DNA of 39,830 nt. Origin: Comamonadaceae bacterium (GTDB taxonomy: Bacteria; Pseudomonadota; Gammaproteobacteria; Burkholderiales; Burkholderiaceae_C). Numbering within the stretch: the stretch's first letter is position 1; each line of letters opens with the position of its first letter. Shown here one piece after another: positions 16,381 through 26,244 of this stretch. The position numbers and the translations under genes are program-made. The DNA lies in contig JAECRA010000016.1 of NCBI GenBank assembly GCA_015999985.1, positions 1 through 39,830 on the forward strand, in the 5' to 3' direction. A model generated the notes under the pieces. The model saw only the letters and a program-made list of their open reading frames with translations, did no database searches and was not told the DNA's origin.

Positions 16381-17214
16381 TCAGTCCCCGATCAGAAACG
16401 GATTGCCGGCGACCGGAGTGGTGGCCACCGCAAAATCCTGGCGAGCCATGACACCCGCGAGGTAGGCGGTACGCCCAGCGGTGATAGCTTGCCCGAAGGC
16501 GTGCGCCATTCGCACGGGGTCGCTGGCCTGGCTGACGGCGGAATTGAGCAAGACGGCATCAAAACCCAGTTCCATGGCCTGGGCCGCGTGGCTGGGAGCG
16601 CCTATGCCCGCGTCCACAATCAGCACCACGCCAGGAAGGCGAGCACGCAAGGTACGCAGGGCGAAGGGATTGAGCAGGCCCTGACCCGAGCCTATGGGAG
16701 CTCCCCAGGGCATGAGCAGCGGGCAACCCACGTCCAGAAGACGCTTGGCCGTGACCAGATCGTCCGTGCAGTACGGAAACACGGTAAAGCCGTCTTTGGC
16801 CAGTTGACGAGCCGCTTCCACCAGTTCAATCGGGTCTGGCTGCAACGTGTATTCATCTCCCACGACCTCCAACTTGACCCATGGAGTGTCATACAGCTCG
16901 CGTGCCATATGAGCCAACTGTATGGCTTCGCGGGCCGTCGTGCAGCCAGCAGTATTGGGCAGCAAACGAGCGCCATGTTGCTTCATGGCGCTGCGAATCA
17001 TCTCCACGAACCCGTTGTCGCCTGCCGCAGCAAGTTGCCTTTTGAGACCTACGGTGATGATTTGCGAACCAGACGCGGCAATGGCGTCCCCCAACACTTT
17101 AGGTGAAGGATATCCGGCAGTGCCAAGCAAGAACCTGCTCGTGAGTGCCACATCGCCCACAGACCATTGGTCCGCTCCATCTTTACCGACTATTTCAGCG
17201 TGATCAGTTTTCAT
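16381..17214 (-). CDS. thiG: Thiazole synthase
   Basis: 277 residues. ThiG builds the thiazole phosphate carboxylate from DXP, dehydroglycine (from ThiO in this pathway) and sulfur carried on the ThiS thiocarboxylate. Hallmarks are the R-F-L-L-G-T-A-G-Y start, PNTAGCTTAREAIQLAHMAREL, the Schiff-base lysine K114 in WVKLEV, the substrate loop MPWGAPIGSGQGL, IVDAGIGAPSHAAQAMELG and LLNSAVSQA. A short N-terminal extension of about 15 residues precedes the catalytic domain. It lies between an APC-type transporter (42 bp upstream) and thiDE (1 bp downstream). Confidence 0.95.
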   Translation of the reverse strand: MKTDHAEIVGKDGADQWSVGDVALTSRFLLGTAGYPSPKVLGDAIAASGSQIITVGLKRQLAAAGDNGFVEMIRSAMKQHGARLLPNTAGCTTAREAIQLAHMARELYDTPWVKLEVVGDEYTLQPDPIELVEAARQLAKDGFTVFPYCTDDLVTAKRLLDVGCPLLMPWGAPIGSGQGLLNPFALRTLRARLPGVVLIVDAGIGAPSHAAQAMELGFDAVLLNSAVSQASDPVRMAHAFGQAITAGRTAYLAGVMARQDFAVATTPVAGNPFLIGD

Positions 17215-17256
17215 GCTGTCTCCTTTCGACTCGGACGAATCCGATTGCAGCCATTC

Positions 17257-18699
17257 TTATAAATGAAGCCAGCCTTGGCGCAGTCCCCAGCCAGCGACGG
17301 CGGCGGCAGCCAACACCAGAAAAAACACCGGCCATTCGCCTCGTGTAAATAGCGCAGCGCCTTCGTTTTTGCGAGTCCAGGCATACAAAAGCGCGCCAGG
17401 TAGATACAAAAGTGCTGAAAGCAGCAGGTATTTCATGCCCCCCGCATACAACAGCCACAATGCATAAAGCACGGCAAGGGAGGCAATGATCACATCGCGC
17501 TGCCGTAAAAGCCTGTCGGCCGCTCTGTAGCCTTCGCCCCGCCATGCCAGCAGCAAGCCGTAAAGCGCTGCCCAGGTATAGGGCAGCAAGATCATGGAAG
17601 TACCCAGGTTGACCAAGGACAGGTAGGTAGAGCTGCTGAGCAAGGTGATCAGTAGAAAAATCTGCACGCATCCGCTGGTCAGCCACATGGCGTTGACGGG
17701 TACACCGTGAGCGTTTTCCTTCGCCAGCCAGTGCGGTGCTGCGCCATCGCGCGCGGCCATGTAGAGCGTTTCGCACGACAGCAGCAGCCACGAGAGCAAG
17801 GCGCCTGAAAGCGAAATCAGCAAACCCAGACTGATCATCGCCGCTCCCCATGGCCCGACCACGTGCGCAAGGACATGGGCCATGGAAGGATTTTTCAGAC
17901 CGGCCAATTCGGGTTGTGACATGACCCCCAATGAAAGCAGGCTCACAGCCACCATCAGCGTCAGGGTGAAAAGGAACCCCAAAAGCGTCGCAGCGCCCAC
18001 CTGACTGCGCTTGGCCGCGCGCGCCGAGTACACACTGGCCCCCTCCACGCCGACGAACACCCAGGCAGTGACGAGCATCATGCCCCTTACCTGATCGGCC
18101 ACGCTTCCCAGCCCAGGCGTGCTGCTGCCCCAGATATCCTGCGTGAAGACCGCCGGCTGAAACGCCAGCGCGATGAGGACAACAAACAGCAGCAATGGCA
18201 CCAGTTTGGCCACCGTCGTCAGTTGGTTGATGAAAGCGGCCTCCTTGATGCCGCGCAGCACCAATGCATGCATGCCCCACAGCAAAGCTGACGCGCAAAC
18301 GACCGCTGTGGGCGTATTGCCGTCCCCGAACAGAGGCGCATAGTGACCCAGGGTGCTGAAAAGCAGCACGTAGTAACCCACGTTGCCCAGCACGGCCATG
18401 AACCAGTAACCCCAGGCCGAGCTGAAGCCGAGGTACGGCCCGAAAGCTGCCCGCGCGTACGCGTAAACCCCGGAATCCAGACCCCGCTTGCGCAAGGTGA
18501 GGTTCACAAACACGAAGGCCAGCGCAAGCATGCCCAAACCTGTGATCGCCCATGCAAGAATCGTGGCCCCTGCGCCTGCACTGGCCGCCGTATTTTGCGG
18601 AATCGAAAAAATTCCTCCGCCAATCATCGAACCGACGACAAGAGCGGTGAGTGGGCCGAGAGTGAGTTTTCGTGATTTGCTCGTGACTGACTCCGTCAC
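17257..18699 (-). CDS. APC-superfamily amino acid antiporter/permease inside the thi operon
   Basis: About 480 residues with 12 or more hydrophobic helices, resembling the basic amino acid/polyamine antiporter branch (ArcD/YjdE-like). Helix 1 carries the APC substrate-binding motif VVGSMIGGGIFSIPQ. Further typical pieces are GLDSGVYAYARAAFGPYLGF, AWVFVGVEGASVYSARA and TLYMAARDGAAP. There is no ATG start. A GTG at 18699, 1 bp after the thiS stop, is the likeliest; a TTG at 18714 would overlap thiS by 14 bp. Position between thiS and thiG, close spacing and orientation make it part of the thi operon. Its cargo could be an amino acid precursor such as glycine, or a thiamine precursor, but this is speculation. 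Confidence 0.85.
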   Translation of the reverse strand: MTESVTSKSRKLTLGPLTALVVGSMIGGGIFSIPQNTAASAGAGATILAWAITGLGMLALAFVFVNLTLRKRGLDSGVYAYARAAFGPYLGFSSAWGYWFMAVLGNVGYYVLLFSTLGHYAPLFGDGNTPTAVVCASALLWGMHALVLRGIKEAAFINQLTTVAKLVPLLLFVVLIALAFQPAVFTQDIWGSSTPGLGSVADQVRGMMLVTAWVFVGVEGASVYSARAAKRSQVGAATLLGFLFTLTLMVAVSLLSLGVMSQPELAGLKNPSMAHVLAHVVGPWGAAMISLGLLISLSGALLSWLLLSCETLYMAARDGAAPHWLAKENAHGVPVNAMWLTSGCVQIFLLITLLSSSTYLSLVNLGTSMILLPYTWAALYGLLLAWRGEGYRAADRLLRQRDVIIASLAVLYALWLLYAGGMKYLLLSALLYLPGALLYAWTRKNEGAALFTRGEWPVFFLVLAAAAVAGWGLRQGWLHL

Positions 18700-18700
18700 G

Positions 18701-18952
18701 CTAGCCGCCCACAATAGGTTGGAACAAAAGGACGGTATCGCCCTTTTTCAGGACGTAATGGCGCGAAGCACGCGCTACAAAATCGCCATTGACCGCGGTG
18801 CTGACCGCCTTTTCCTCGTGGCCAAGCGCGGCGACCAACTGCGCCAGCGTACTGCCAGTGGGCACCTCACGAGCCTGCCCATCAAGCTGGATAGTGACTG
18901 TAGGCGCCTCTGGCATGGGCTCATCAAGGTGAGGATTCAGAATACTTATCAT
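18701..18952 (-). CDS. thiS: Sulfur carrier protein ThiS
   Basis: 83 residues, or 71 if translation starts at the internal ATG (18916, MPEAPTV), nearer the usual 65-70. Beta-grasp ubiquitin-like fold with the mandatory C-terminal Gly-Gly (FQPIVGG, then stop), which is adenylated and converted to a thiocarboxylate that donates sulfur to ThiG. Other typical elements are the V-P-x-G-S-T-L-A-Q-L-V helix, V-A-x-A-V-N-G-D-F-V-type strand and L-K-K-G-D-T-V. It starts 8 bp after the thiO stop. No dedicated thiF is in the window, so activation must use a ThiF/MoeB-like enzyme elsewhere. Confidence 0.93.
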   Translation of the reverse strand: MISILNPHLDEPMPEAPTVTIQLDGQAREVPTGSTLAQLVAALGHEEKAVSTAVNGDFVARASRHYVLKKGDTVLLFQPIVGG

Positions 18953-18960
18953 TTTGCAAA

Positions 18961-20166
18961 CTAGGGAAGCATCGAATGCTCAAGGGCAGGGTCAGCGTCG
19001 CGAGCAGGGGCAAGGGGTTTCAATCGCGCCGCTCGCGCGCCATCGGCTGAGAAAGCCTGTTCGATAAGCGCCGGTGCCAGTAACCACCCGTGCCTGAACA
19101 GGCCATTGATGGTAAGGCGGCGCCCCGCCCATTCGATGAGCGGGTTATTGTCGGGCAAAGCGGGGCGCAAATTGACATCCAACTTGACAATACGTGCCTC
19201 GGCCAGCAACGGCACCACGCTATGGGCTGCCGCCATCAATTCTGTGGCGCTGCGCAGACTGACTGGTGACCGATCTTCGCTTTCGATCTCGCTGGCGCCT
19301 ACCAGTACGTCGCGTGCAGAGCGCGGAACAATATAGACCCTGTGGCGGGGGTGCAGCAGGCGAATCGGGCGCGTCAGGCCGTGGCCCGGGCAATCCAGCC
19401 AGATCACCTCACCGCGCACACCGCGCACGGCTGCAGCTCCTGGCGCGCCAGTGTTTGAGGACGAGATCACAGCCTTCGCGCCCACACCTCGCACATCAAC
19501 CACCACATCAAACGCCAGGGTTCGCCCATCTTGCAGGCGAAGCGTTCCACCACCCTCGCCCGCTTCGACCGCGAGCACGCGCTGGCCCCAATGGAAATCC
19601 GCCTGCTTCGCTTGGGCATGCAACGCGGCCATGGCGGCCACGCTGTCGATAAAGCCCTCGCCCGGTAGCAACCAGGCGTGTGCCGGCCCCTGGACCGAGG
19701 GCTCAAGGGCATGCAGTGCAGCTGCATCTAGCCGCTGTACGTTTTCACTGGGGCTTGCCAATGTCCATTCCGGCGTGGCTGTAGCCGCCCGCAGGCGATC
19801 GAGCACTCGTTGCGCCGAGCCGAGGTCCGCACGGTGCGCCACCAGCAGGCTGCCTTGCGCCTGCACCATTTCGGGCTTGCCGAGAGCAGCCGCGATCTGC
19901 GTCCACATCGCCAGGGAGCGCCAGCCCAGGGCGGCGACGGCCGGCTCAGCATTGTCGAGCTCGGCCAGCGGGCTCAGCATGCCGGCTGCGGTGAAACCCG
20001 CAGCAGTGGGCACGTAGGGATCGCCAGCCTGGCTACGCGGGACCGCTTCCGGCCCCTGCGAAAGATCAAATACCGAGACGCGATGCCCCGCGCGAGTCAG
20101 GTACCAGGCCAGGAGGCGGCCAAGCAAGCCAGCTCCGGCTATACCGATGTTTTTGGATTCAGACAT
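18961..20166 (-). CDS. thiO: Glycine oxidase ThiO (FAD-dependent)
   Basis: 401-residue FAD-dependent amine oxidase of the DAO family. ThiO oxidises glycine to dehydroglycine, feeding ThiG in aerobic thiazole synthesis. Features are the N-terminal FAD-binding GIAGAGLLGRLLAWYLTRAGH with VSVFD after it, TAAGFTAAGMLSPLAELDNA (typical ThiO AAGML-PxAE motif), VVDVRGVGAKA, VRGEVIWLDCP, H-R-V-Y-I-V-P-R and the C-terminal N-G-L-F-R-H-G-W-L-L-A-P-A segment. The start is ATG. It leads the downstream block thiO-thiS-transporter-thiG-thiDE-thiD and is separated from thiC by 564 bp of repeats, so this block may have its own promoter. Confidence 0.92.
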   Translation of the reverse strand: MSESKNIGIAGAGLLGRLLAWYLTRAGHRVSVFDLSQGPEAVPRSQAGDPYVPTAAGFTAAGMLSPLAELDNAEPAVAALGWRSLAMWTQIAAALGKPEMVQAQGSLLVAHRADLGSAQRVLDRLRAATATPEWTLASPSENVQRLDAAALHALEPSVQGPAHAWLLPGEGFIDSVAAMAALHAQAKQADFHWGQRVLAVEAGEGGGTLRLQDGRTLAFDVVVDVRGVGAKAVISSSNTGAPGAAAVRGVRGEVIWLDCPGHGLTRPIRLLHPRHRVYIVPRSARDVLVGASEIESEDRSPVSLRSATELMAAAHSVVPLLAEARIVKLDVNLRPALPDNNPLIEWAGRRLTINGLFRHGWLLAPALIEQAFSADGARAARLKPLAPARDADPALEHSMLP

Positions 20167-20310
20167 GTAGAAATTCGTGAGAGCGTGCCGGTTCGCCTTT
20201 GTAGGCCGCCAGAACTATATGCAGATTATTCACCTCAGTTGTCCTCACCACTTATTCCGGGTATCTGGGGCTGGTTATGGAAAATTCCGTTAATCAAGAT
20301 ACGCCGCATT

Positions 20311-20344
20311 CCCTCACCCTGCCCTCTCCCGCTGCGGGAGAGGG
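20311..20344. repeat. CCCTCTCCCGC palindromic repeat, unit 1
   Basis: CCCTCACCC tail followed by CCCTCTCCCGC (20322-20332) and GCGGGAGAGGG (20334-20344), an 11-bp perfect stem around one base. This is the common intergenic CCCTCACCC/CTCTCCCGC repeat type of beta- and gammaproteobacteria. Confidence 0.85.
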
Positions 20345-20415
20345 TTCAAAGTCAAAAACCTGCGGAACGGCTCCATCTAGCACTGACTCACTCGATCCTT
20401 TCAGCCGGGACGCTT

Positions 20416-20453
20416 CTCCCTCTCCCGCACGCGGGAGAGGGTTGGGGTGAGGG
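20416..20453. repeat. CCCTCTCCCGC palindromic repeat, unit 2 (inverted)
   Basis: CCCTCTCCCGC (20418-20428) and GCGGGAGAGGG (20431-20441) followed by GGTGAGGG, so its tail lies on the opposite side from units 1 and 3. Alternating orientation is typical of BIME-like composites. Confidence 0.85.
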
Positions 20454-20557
20454 CCTGCAGCTTCTCCTAGAGTCGCGCGCCTCCATTCAAGAACCTCGTC
20501 ACCAACTTTTTCGGCCTTTCGAGCCACGTAACGCAGTTTGCGTGGATAAGCTGTTAA

Positions 20558-20592
20558 CCCTCACCCCTCCCTCTCCCGCAAGCGGGAGAGGG
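20558..20592. repeat. CCCTCTCCCGC palindromic repeat, unit 3
   Basis: CCCTCACCCCT tail, then CCCTCTCCCGC (20569-20579) and GCGGGAGAGGG (20582-20592). Same orientation as unit 1. Confidence 0.85.
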
Positions 20593-20664
20593 GGCCCCAC
20601 TCAGACGGCCGCGGAGCAGGCCATACGTGGGCCACCACGGAGCTGGCTTTGCCAGGCCGTTAGT

Positions 20665-20684
20665 GGCGCCCCCCTGGGGGCGCC
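20665..20684 (-). terminator. GC-rich hairpin downstream of thiC
   Basis: GGCGCCCCC (20665-20673) and GGGGGCGCC (20676-20684) form a 9-bp perfect stem 46 bp past the thiC stop. No T tract follows in the thiC direction, so it may attenuate or protect the mRNA end rather than act as a classical intrinsic terminator. Confidence 0.5.
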
Positions 20685-20730
20685 CGGCGTAGGGGGAAGG
20701 CGCGTTAGCGACTCAGGGGAGACTCATCCA

Positions 20731-23059
<2,329 letters not shown>

Positions 23060-23060
23060 G

Positions 23061-23162
23061 GCTTTGGCGCTGAATGTGGGCGACTACAACGATTTCCAGC
23101 GCGAGAGCAAAGATACGCAGGCTCTGCGCGCGAAGTGGCGGCAACTAGCCATCGAACTCTAG
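23061..23162 (+). pseudogene. Possible 3' gene remnant next to the palindromic element
   Basis: The frame reads ALALNVGDYNDFQRESKDTQ and ends WRQLAIEL followed by TAG at 23160-23162. It is a plausible helical C-terminus starting immediately after the element. No upstream part was found on the other side. Family not recognised. Confidence 0.3.
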
Positions 23163-23329
23163 CTGCCCTCACCGGTTGACCGGCCCCGCCCAGCCCGCTC
23201 CCAATAGCGAGATGGAGCCAAACCCCCCTTCACTCTTCACTCTTCACCTGGCACTTGGTATCGGTCCCGTCATTCATCACGGCGGGGGCAAACCGTCTCA
23301 AGGGTATTTCTCAAACCTCGCACTTACAT

Positions 23330-23348
23330 GATAATGATTATCATTTGC
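23330..23348 (+). promoter_or_regulatory. Fur box
   Basis: GATAATGATTATCATTTGC matches 16 of 19 positions of the classical Fur consensus (GATAATGATAATCATTATC). It ends 18 bp before the ATG at 23367, so iron-bound Fur would block transcription or early elongation of the following pair of genes. Confidence 0.85.
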
Positions 23349-23366
23349 GATTATGAAAGCTGCCTT

Positions 23367-24008
23367 ATGCCGACTTCTCAAGCGCTTCAAAAACCTTCCT
23401 TGAACGCCGTGGTGCTCCGCATGTGGAACAAGCTCAGGAGCAATTACGTGGGGCCTTGCCCAGAAGATGACGATGGTGGACTGACGCAAGAGCACGGAAT
23501 TCTGCTGCGCCACTACGGCAATCTCCAGCGTCGCTGCTCGGAGCAAGTCCATGCGCAAGCGAATGAACTGGAGCGCCTGCGCGCAGAGATAGCCCTCCTG
23601 CGCACTCAACTCAGCGAAAGCGACCGTGCATTAGCAATGGAGCGCGCAGCGGAAGGCAAGCTTCTGAACACCAGAGATGACTTGGATCATCGAGGCGAAG
23701 TACCCCGCGCCGACTTGGTTTCGATATGTCCTACCTCCACAATTTCCGAGCGAGGGATTACAAGCGCTGACTCTTACCTAACCGCCGAACGGATAGAGCA
23801 GAGCCTCCAAAGGGCTGATCTGGTGATCTGCCAGACCGCATGCGCGAACCACAGCGATTTCTGGCGCGTCGAAGACCACTGCAAACGCACTGAAAAGACC
23901 TGCGTTTTGATGGAGCAACCTGGAGCTCTTCAGATTCTTCGTATTCACCCTGGTGCCCAGACTGAAAAGCTGGCCGCTGATTCTTTTTCGGGAAAAGCCA
24001 CATCATGA
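23367..24008 (+). CDS. DUF2325-domain protein, Fur-controlled
   Basis: 213 residues from the ATG at 23367. An in-frame upstream ATG at 23328 lies in the Fur box and is unlikely. Residues 1-55 are a helical N-terminal part. Residues 60-95 look like a coiled coil (ANELERLRAEIALLRTQL). The C-terminal part (about 148-190) carries the DUF2325 signature: ADLVICQTACANH, W-R-V-E-D-H-C-K-R-T and K-T-C-V-L. DUF2325 is a Rossmann-like domain of unknown biochemical role, and here the domain appears shortened in its middle. The gene overlaps the next one by the tetranucleotide ATGA, so the two are cotranscribed and probably translationally coupled. The Fur box makes an iron-limitation role likely. Confidence 0.82.
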   Translation: MPTSQALQKPSLNAVVLRMWNKLRSNYVGPCPEDDDGGLTQEHGILLRHYGNLQRRCSEQVHAQANELERLRAEIALLRTQLSESDRALAMERAAEGKLLNTRDDLDHRGEVPRADLVSICPTSTISERGITSADSYLTAERIEQSLQRADLVICQTACANHSDFWRVEDHCKRTEKTCVLMEQPGALQILRIHPGAQTEKLAADSFSGKATS

Positions 24009-24493
24009 GCCAGACCAATCTACACGGCATCCACAATGCGCCTGAAAACTCACTGCTATACGAATGGAAACGACTGACCAATGAAGGGCTTGCGGCAAGC
24101 CGTGCACAATGCGTGGCGCATGCCATGGGATGGTATCTGCGTGCGCTGCAGGTGGCCCACCGGATACTCACCAATCCAGAGCCCGACGTGATGGACGACG
24201 ACAGGCTTGCCGCCTATGTCATTGCGCACCTGAATATCGCCGACTGCTATTCCCTCATGAACGAGCCGTCCAACGCTGCGGAGTGCCTGAGCTGCGCGCA
24301 CCACAAGCTCGTATCGCTCTTGCAGAGCTCCGAAGCATCTGCATCACTGCAGATTGCCGCCAGCAGACAGCTGCGCCATACCTATGCTGCGCTGGAGCAA
24401 CACCATGCCAAACACGGCGAGCATGCTCTGGTCGAAAAGGCTCTGGACGCGGGCCGTCTGCATATGATCATGCCGGGCACCCGCTTGCATTGA
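24005..24493 (+). CDS. Small helical (TPR-like) protein paired with DUF2325
   Basis: 162 residues, all-helical, with TPR-like character: WKRLTNEGLAASRAQC, A-M-G-W-Y-L-R-A-L-Q-V-A-H-R, AHLNIADCYSLMNEPSNAAE, and a C-terminal segment LRHTYAALEQHHAKHGEHALV. No signal peptide, no catalytic motif. It overlaps the DUF2325 stop by ATGA. The pair is probably a functional unit in the Fur regulon. It converges on the following minus-strand gene with a 46-bp gap and no obvious terminator. Confidence 0.75.
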   Translation: MSQTNLHGIHNAPENSLLYEWKRLTNEGLAASRAQCVAHAMGWYLRALQVAHRILTNPEPDVMDDDRLAAYVIAHLNIADCYSLMNEPSNAAECLSCAHHKLVSLLQSSEASASLQIAASRQLRHTYAALEQHHAKHGEHALVEKALDAGRLHMIMPGTRLH

Positions 24494-24539
24494 CAACGCT
24501 TCTATCGCTTACAAGCAACCGCAACCACCACCTGCCACC

Positions 24540-25997
24540 TCAGCGTTTGAGACTGCGAATGCGCCTGGCACTGCCCGCGGCTATTAGCAGGCCCAGGAAC
24601 AACAAGCTCCATTCGCTGAGTGATGGAATAGCTTGCGGCGCTAGGGGAGATAACGCATTGAAATTGGCGATCACCTCTTTGTCAGACTGCACGTCGGTCA
24701 AGCTGCATGACATGCCAGTGCAATCTCCAGTGAATCCGGCAAATACATGGCCTGGATTCGCGGTGGCGGTGCACGTTGCCGTTTGTCCGTAATTGACCGG
24801 ACTCACGCAGCTGATGACCCCACTTCCATTAGGACTCACACTGCCTGCGATGGTGAACTCCAGCGGAACGAAATTGGCCGCTACCGACTTATCAGCCTGA
24901 ATGTTCACCAAGTCACACGTCATGCCGGTGCAGTCTCCCCCAAAGCCCGCCAGGCGGTAACCAGTAGCTGGGTTGGCGGTGCAAGTACTGCTAGCGTTCA
25001 AAGCCACAGGGCTGGTGCATGCGACAGTTCCTGTCCCCACTGGATTGACGTCGGCCGAAACGATAAAAGCGTTCAGCAGGTAAGCAGGCTCAGTGGTCAC
25101 CAGCTGACGGGTGCGGAACAGGAAGTCTACGTAGCCGTAGAGAAGATTGTTGAGGGCGCTGGTCGGGAAAGTGTCTTTCGTACAGTTATTGCAGTACGGC
25201 ATATCGAAGTACTGAAGCAGGGGATTCAATTGTCCCGTTGAACTGAAATAGTAGCCGTCCGAAGCATCTTGGTATATCTGCAGCACATACTCAGTCCCAG
25301 CGCGTAGCCACATGGGTTGCGGCACTGCTTGATAGGAATAGCTGGTGGCCGGGCCACTGACAACCGTTTGCACCAGGATGGCTTGGCTGCTGGCATCGAA
25401 AAGAGTGACGTATCGAGCGGTGCCAGAGGGTTCGTTCTTGCCGAAATCCGTCAGCAAGACATCCTGCAAGGGCGAAAAGCGAAATCCACGTTGCGAGTTG
25501 CCCACGCCACCTGTACTACCGCCTGAGACCTGATTGGTCGCTGAGTTCGCTGAAGTATTGGTGAAGTCAAATACGTTGACGGTACTCGCGCTCAAGGCAA
25601 GAGAATTGCCGCTAAACATATAGACTTTCAAACTCTCCGAGGCAGGCAATGTCGGCAACTTGACCCACACGGCTGTGCTCGCCGTGCCAGCGCCACTCTC
25701 GATCCAATAGTCCAGCAGTTGGCTACCGGCTTCATCTGCTCCGAACCGAAGATCGGCCGCACCAGGAGCCATCGCTGAAGTATCGATGACCATACGCAAT
25801 TGATAGCCCGAAAGCGTAGTCTCGCTTTGCTCTGTTACCACGATTGGCAGAACACTGTCCCAGCCCACTGGTTGCGCAAAAGCAGGGATCACACTGCCGA
25901 ACACAAGAAAGAACGGTAGGAGCGACTTAGGCACAGCCCTGGTTGCCGTCGCGGCTGCACAAAAAATGGCACGAAAAAAATTGCTATTCCGGCGCAT
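24540..25997 (-). CDS. Exported DUF2341-like protein with two InlB-like repeats and IPTL-CTERM tail
   Basis: 485 residues from the ATG at 25997 (MRRNSNFFRAI), preceded by GGAGAG; a TTG further upstream is less likely. The signal peptide ends FGSVIPAFA. Residues about 45-130 resemble DUF2341 (Y-Q-L-R-M-V-I-D-T, DLRFGADEAG, LDYWIESG, AVWVKLPTLPAS, LKVYMFSGN). A middle beta-rich region (about 140-310) follows. Two tandem repeats of about 65 residues come next, each with G-x-G-x-V/I-x-C-x-S-P-V and ending in GDCTGM-x-C-x-L and D-K-x-V/E-x-A-N-F, as in divergent InlB B-repeats. The C-terminus IPSLSEWSLLFLGLLIAAG with a basic end is an IPTL-CTERM variant. Probably processed and surface-displayed or released. 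Ligand unknown. Confidence 0.82.
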   Translation of the reverse strand: MRRNSNFFRAIFCAAATATRAVPKSLLPFFLVFGSVIPAFAQPVGWDSVLPIVVTEQSETTLSGYQLRMVIDTSAMAPGAADLRFGADEAGSQLLDYWIESGAGTASTAVWVKLPTLPASESLKVYMFSGNSLALSASTVNVFDFTNTSANSATNQVSGGSTGGVGNSQRGFRFSPLQDVLLTDFGKNEPSGTARYVTLFDASSQAILVQTVVSGPATSYSYQAVPQPMWLRAGTEYVLQIYQDASDGYYFSSTGQLNPLLQYFDMPYCNNCTKDTFPTSALNNLLYGYVDFLFRTRQLVTTEPAYLLNAFIVSADVNPVGTGTVACTSPVALNASSTCTANPATGYRLAGFGGDCTGMTCDLVNIQADKSVAANFVPLEFTIAGSVSPNGSGVISCVSPVNYGQTATCTATANPGHVFAGFTGDCTGMSCSLTDVQSDKEVIANFNALSPLAPQAIPSLSEWSLLFLGLLIAAGSARRIRSLKR

Positions 25998-26184
25998 TAG
26001 CGCTCTCCATGAAAGGATCAATCAAGCGACATGGAGCTATCCAAGAGCAATTTTTCTCGTAGAAGAACAGAACACCAGTCAGACACTCATTGTAACAATG
26101 CAATTAAATTGTTTTAATCCATCTCGGAATCAGGGTGAAATTCAGCAAGAAAACAACTAAAAGCAAAGACACTAGTTGAGCAAG

Positions 26185-26214
26185 TTGAGACTGAAAGTGA
26201 AGAAAATGTAATAT
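26185..26214 (+). promoter_or_regulatory. Putative sigma-70 promoter for the DUF11/IPTL-type gene
   Basis: TTGAGA (26185-26190) and TAATAT (26209-26214) with an 18-bp spacer, in an A+T-rich divergent intergenic region. Transcription would start near 26221, about 24 nt before the GTG at 26245, which supports that start. Confidence 0.55.
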
Positions 26215-26244
26215 CTAGATACTTTTAAACTTAAAAAGTTACCC

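Larger units (their letters stand above)
20167..20730. other. Repeat-rich spacer between thiC and thiO
   Basis: 564 bp without a supportable gene; the ORF that can be drawn through it is made of repeats. It carries three palindromic CCCTCTCCCGC/GCGGGAGAGGG units and a strong GC hairpin, listed separately. The ~140 bp next to thiO is A+T-richer and could hold a promoter for the thiO block, but no convincing pair of promoter hexamers was found. Confidence 0.6.

Noticed and set aside
17204..18553. 449-codon open frame on the minus strand
   Set aside because: It overlaps the APC transporter in another frame, is rich in Gly/Arg/His as out-of-frame GC-rich DNA is, and shows no membrane pattern.
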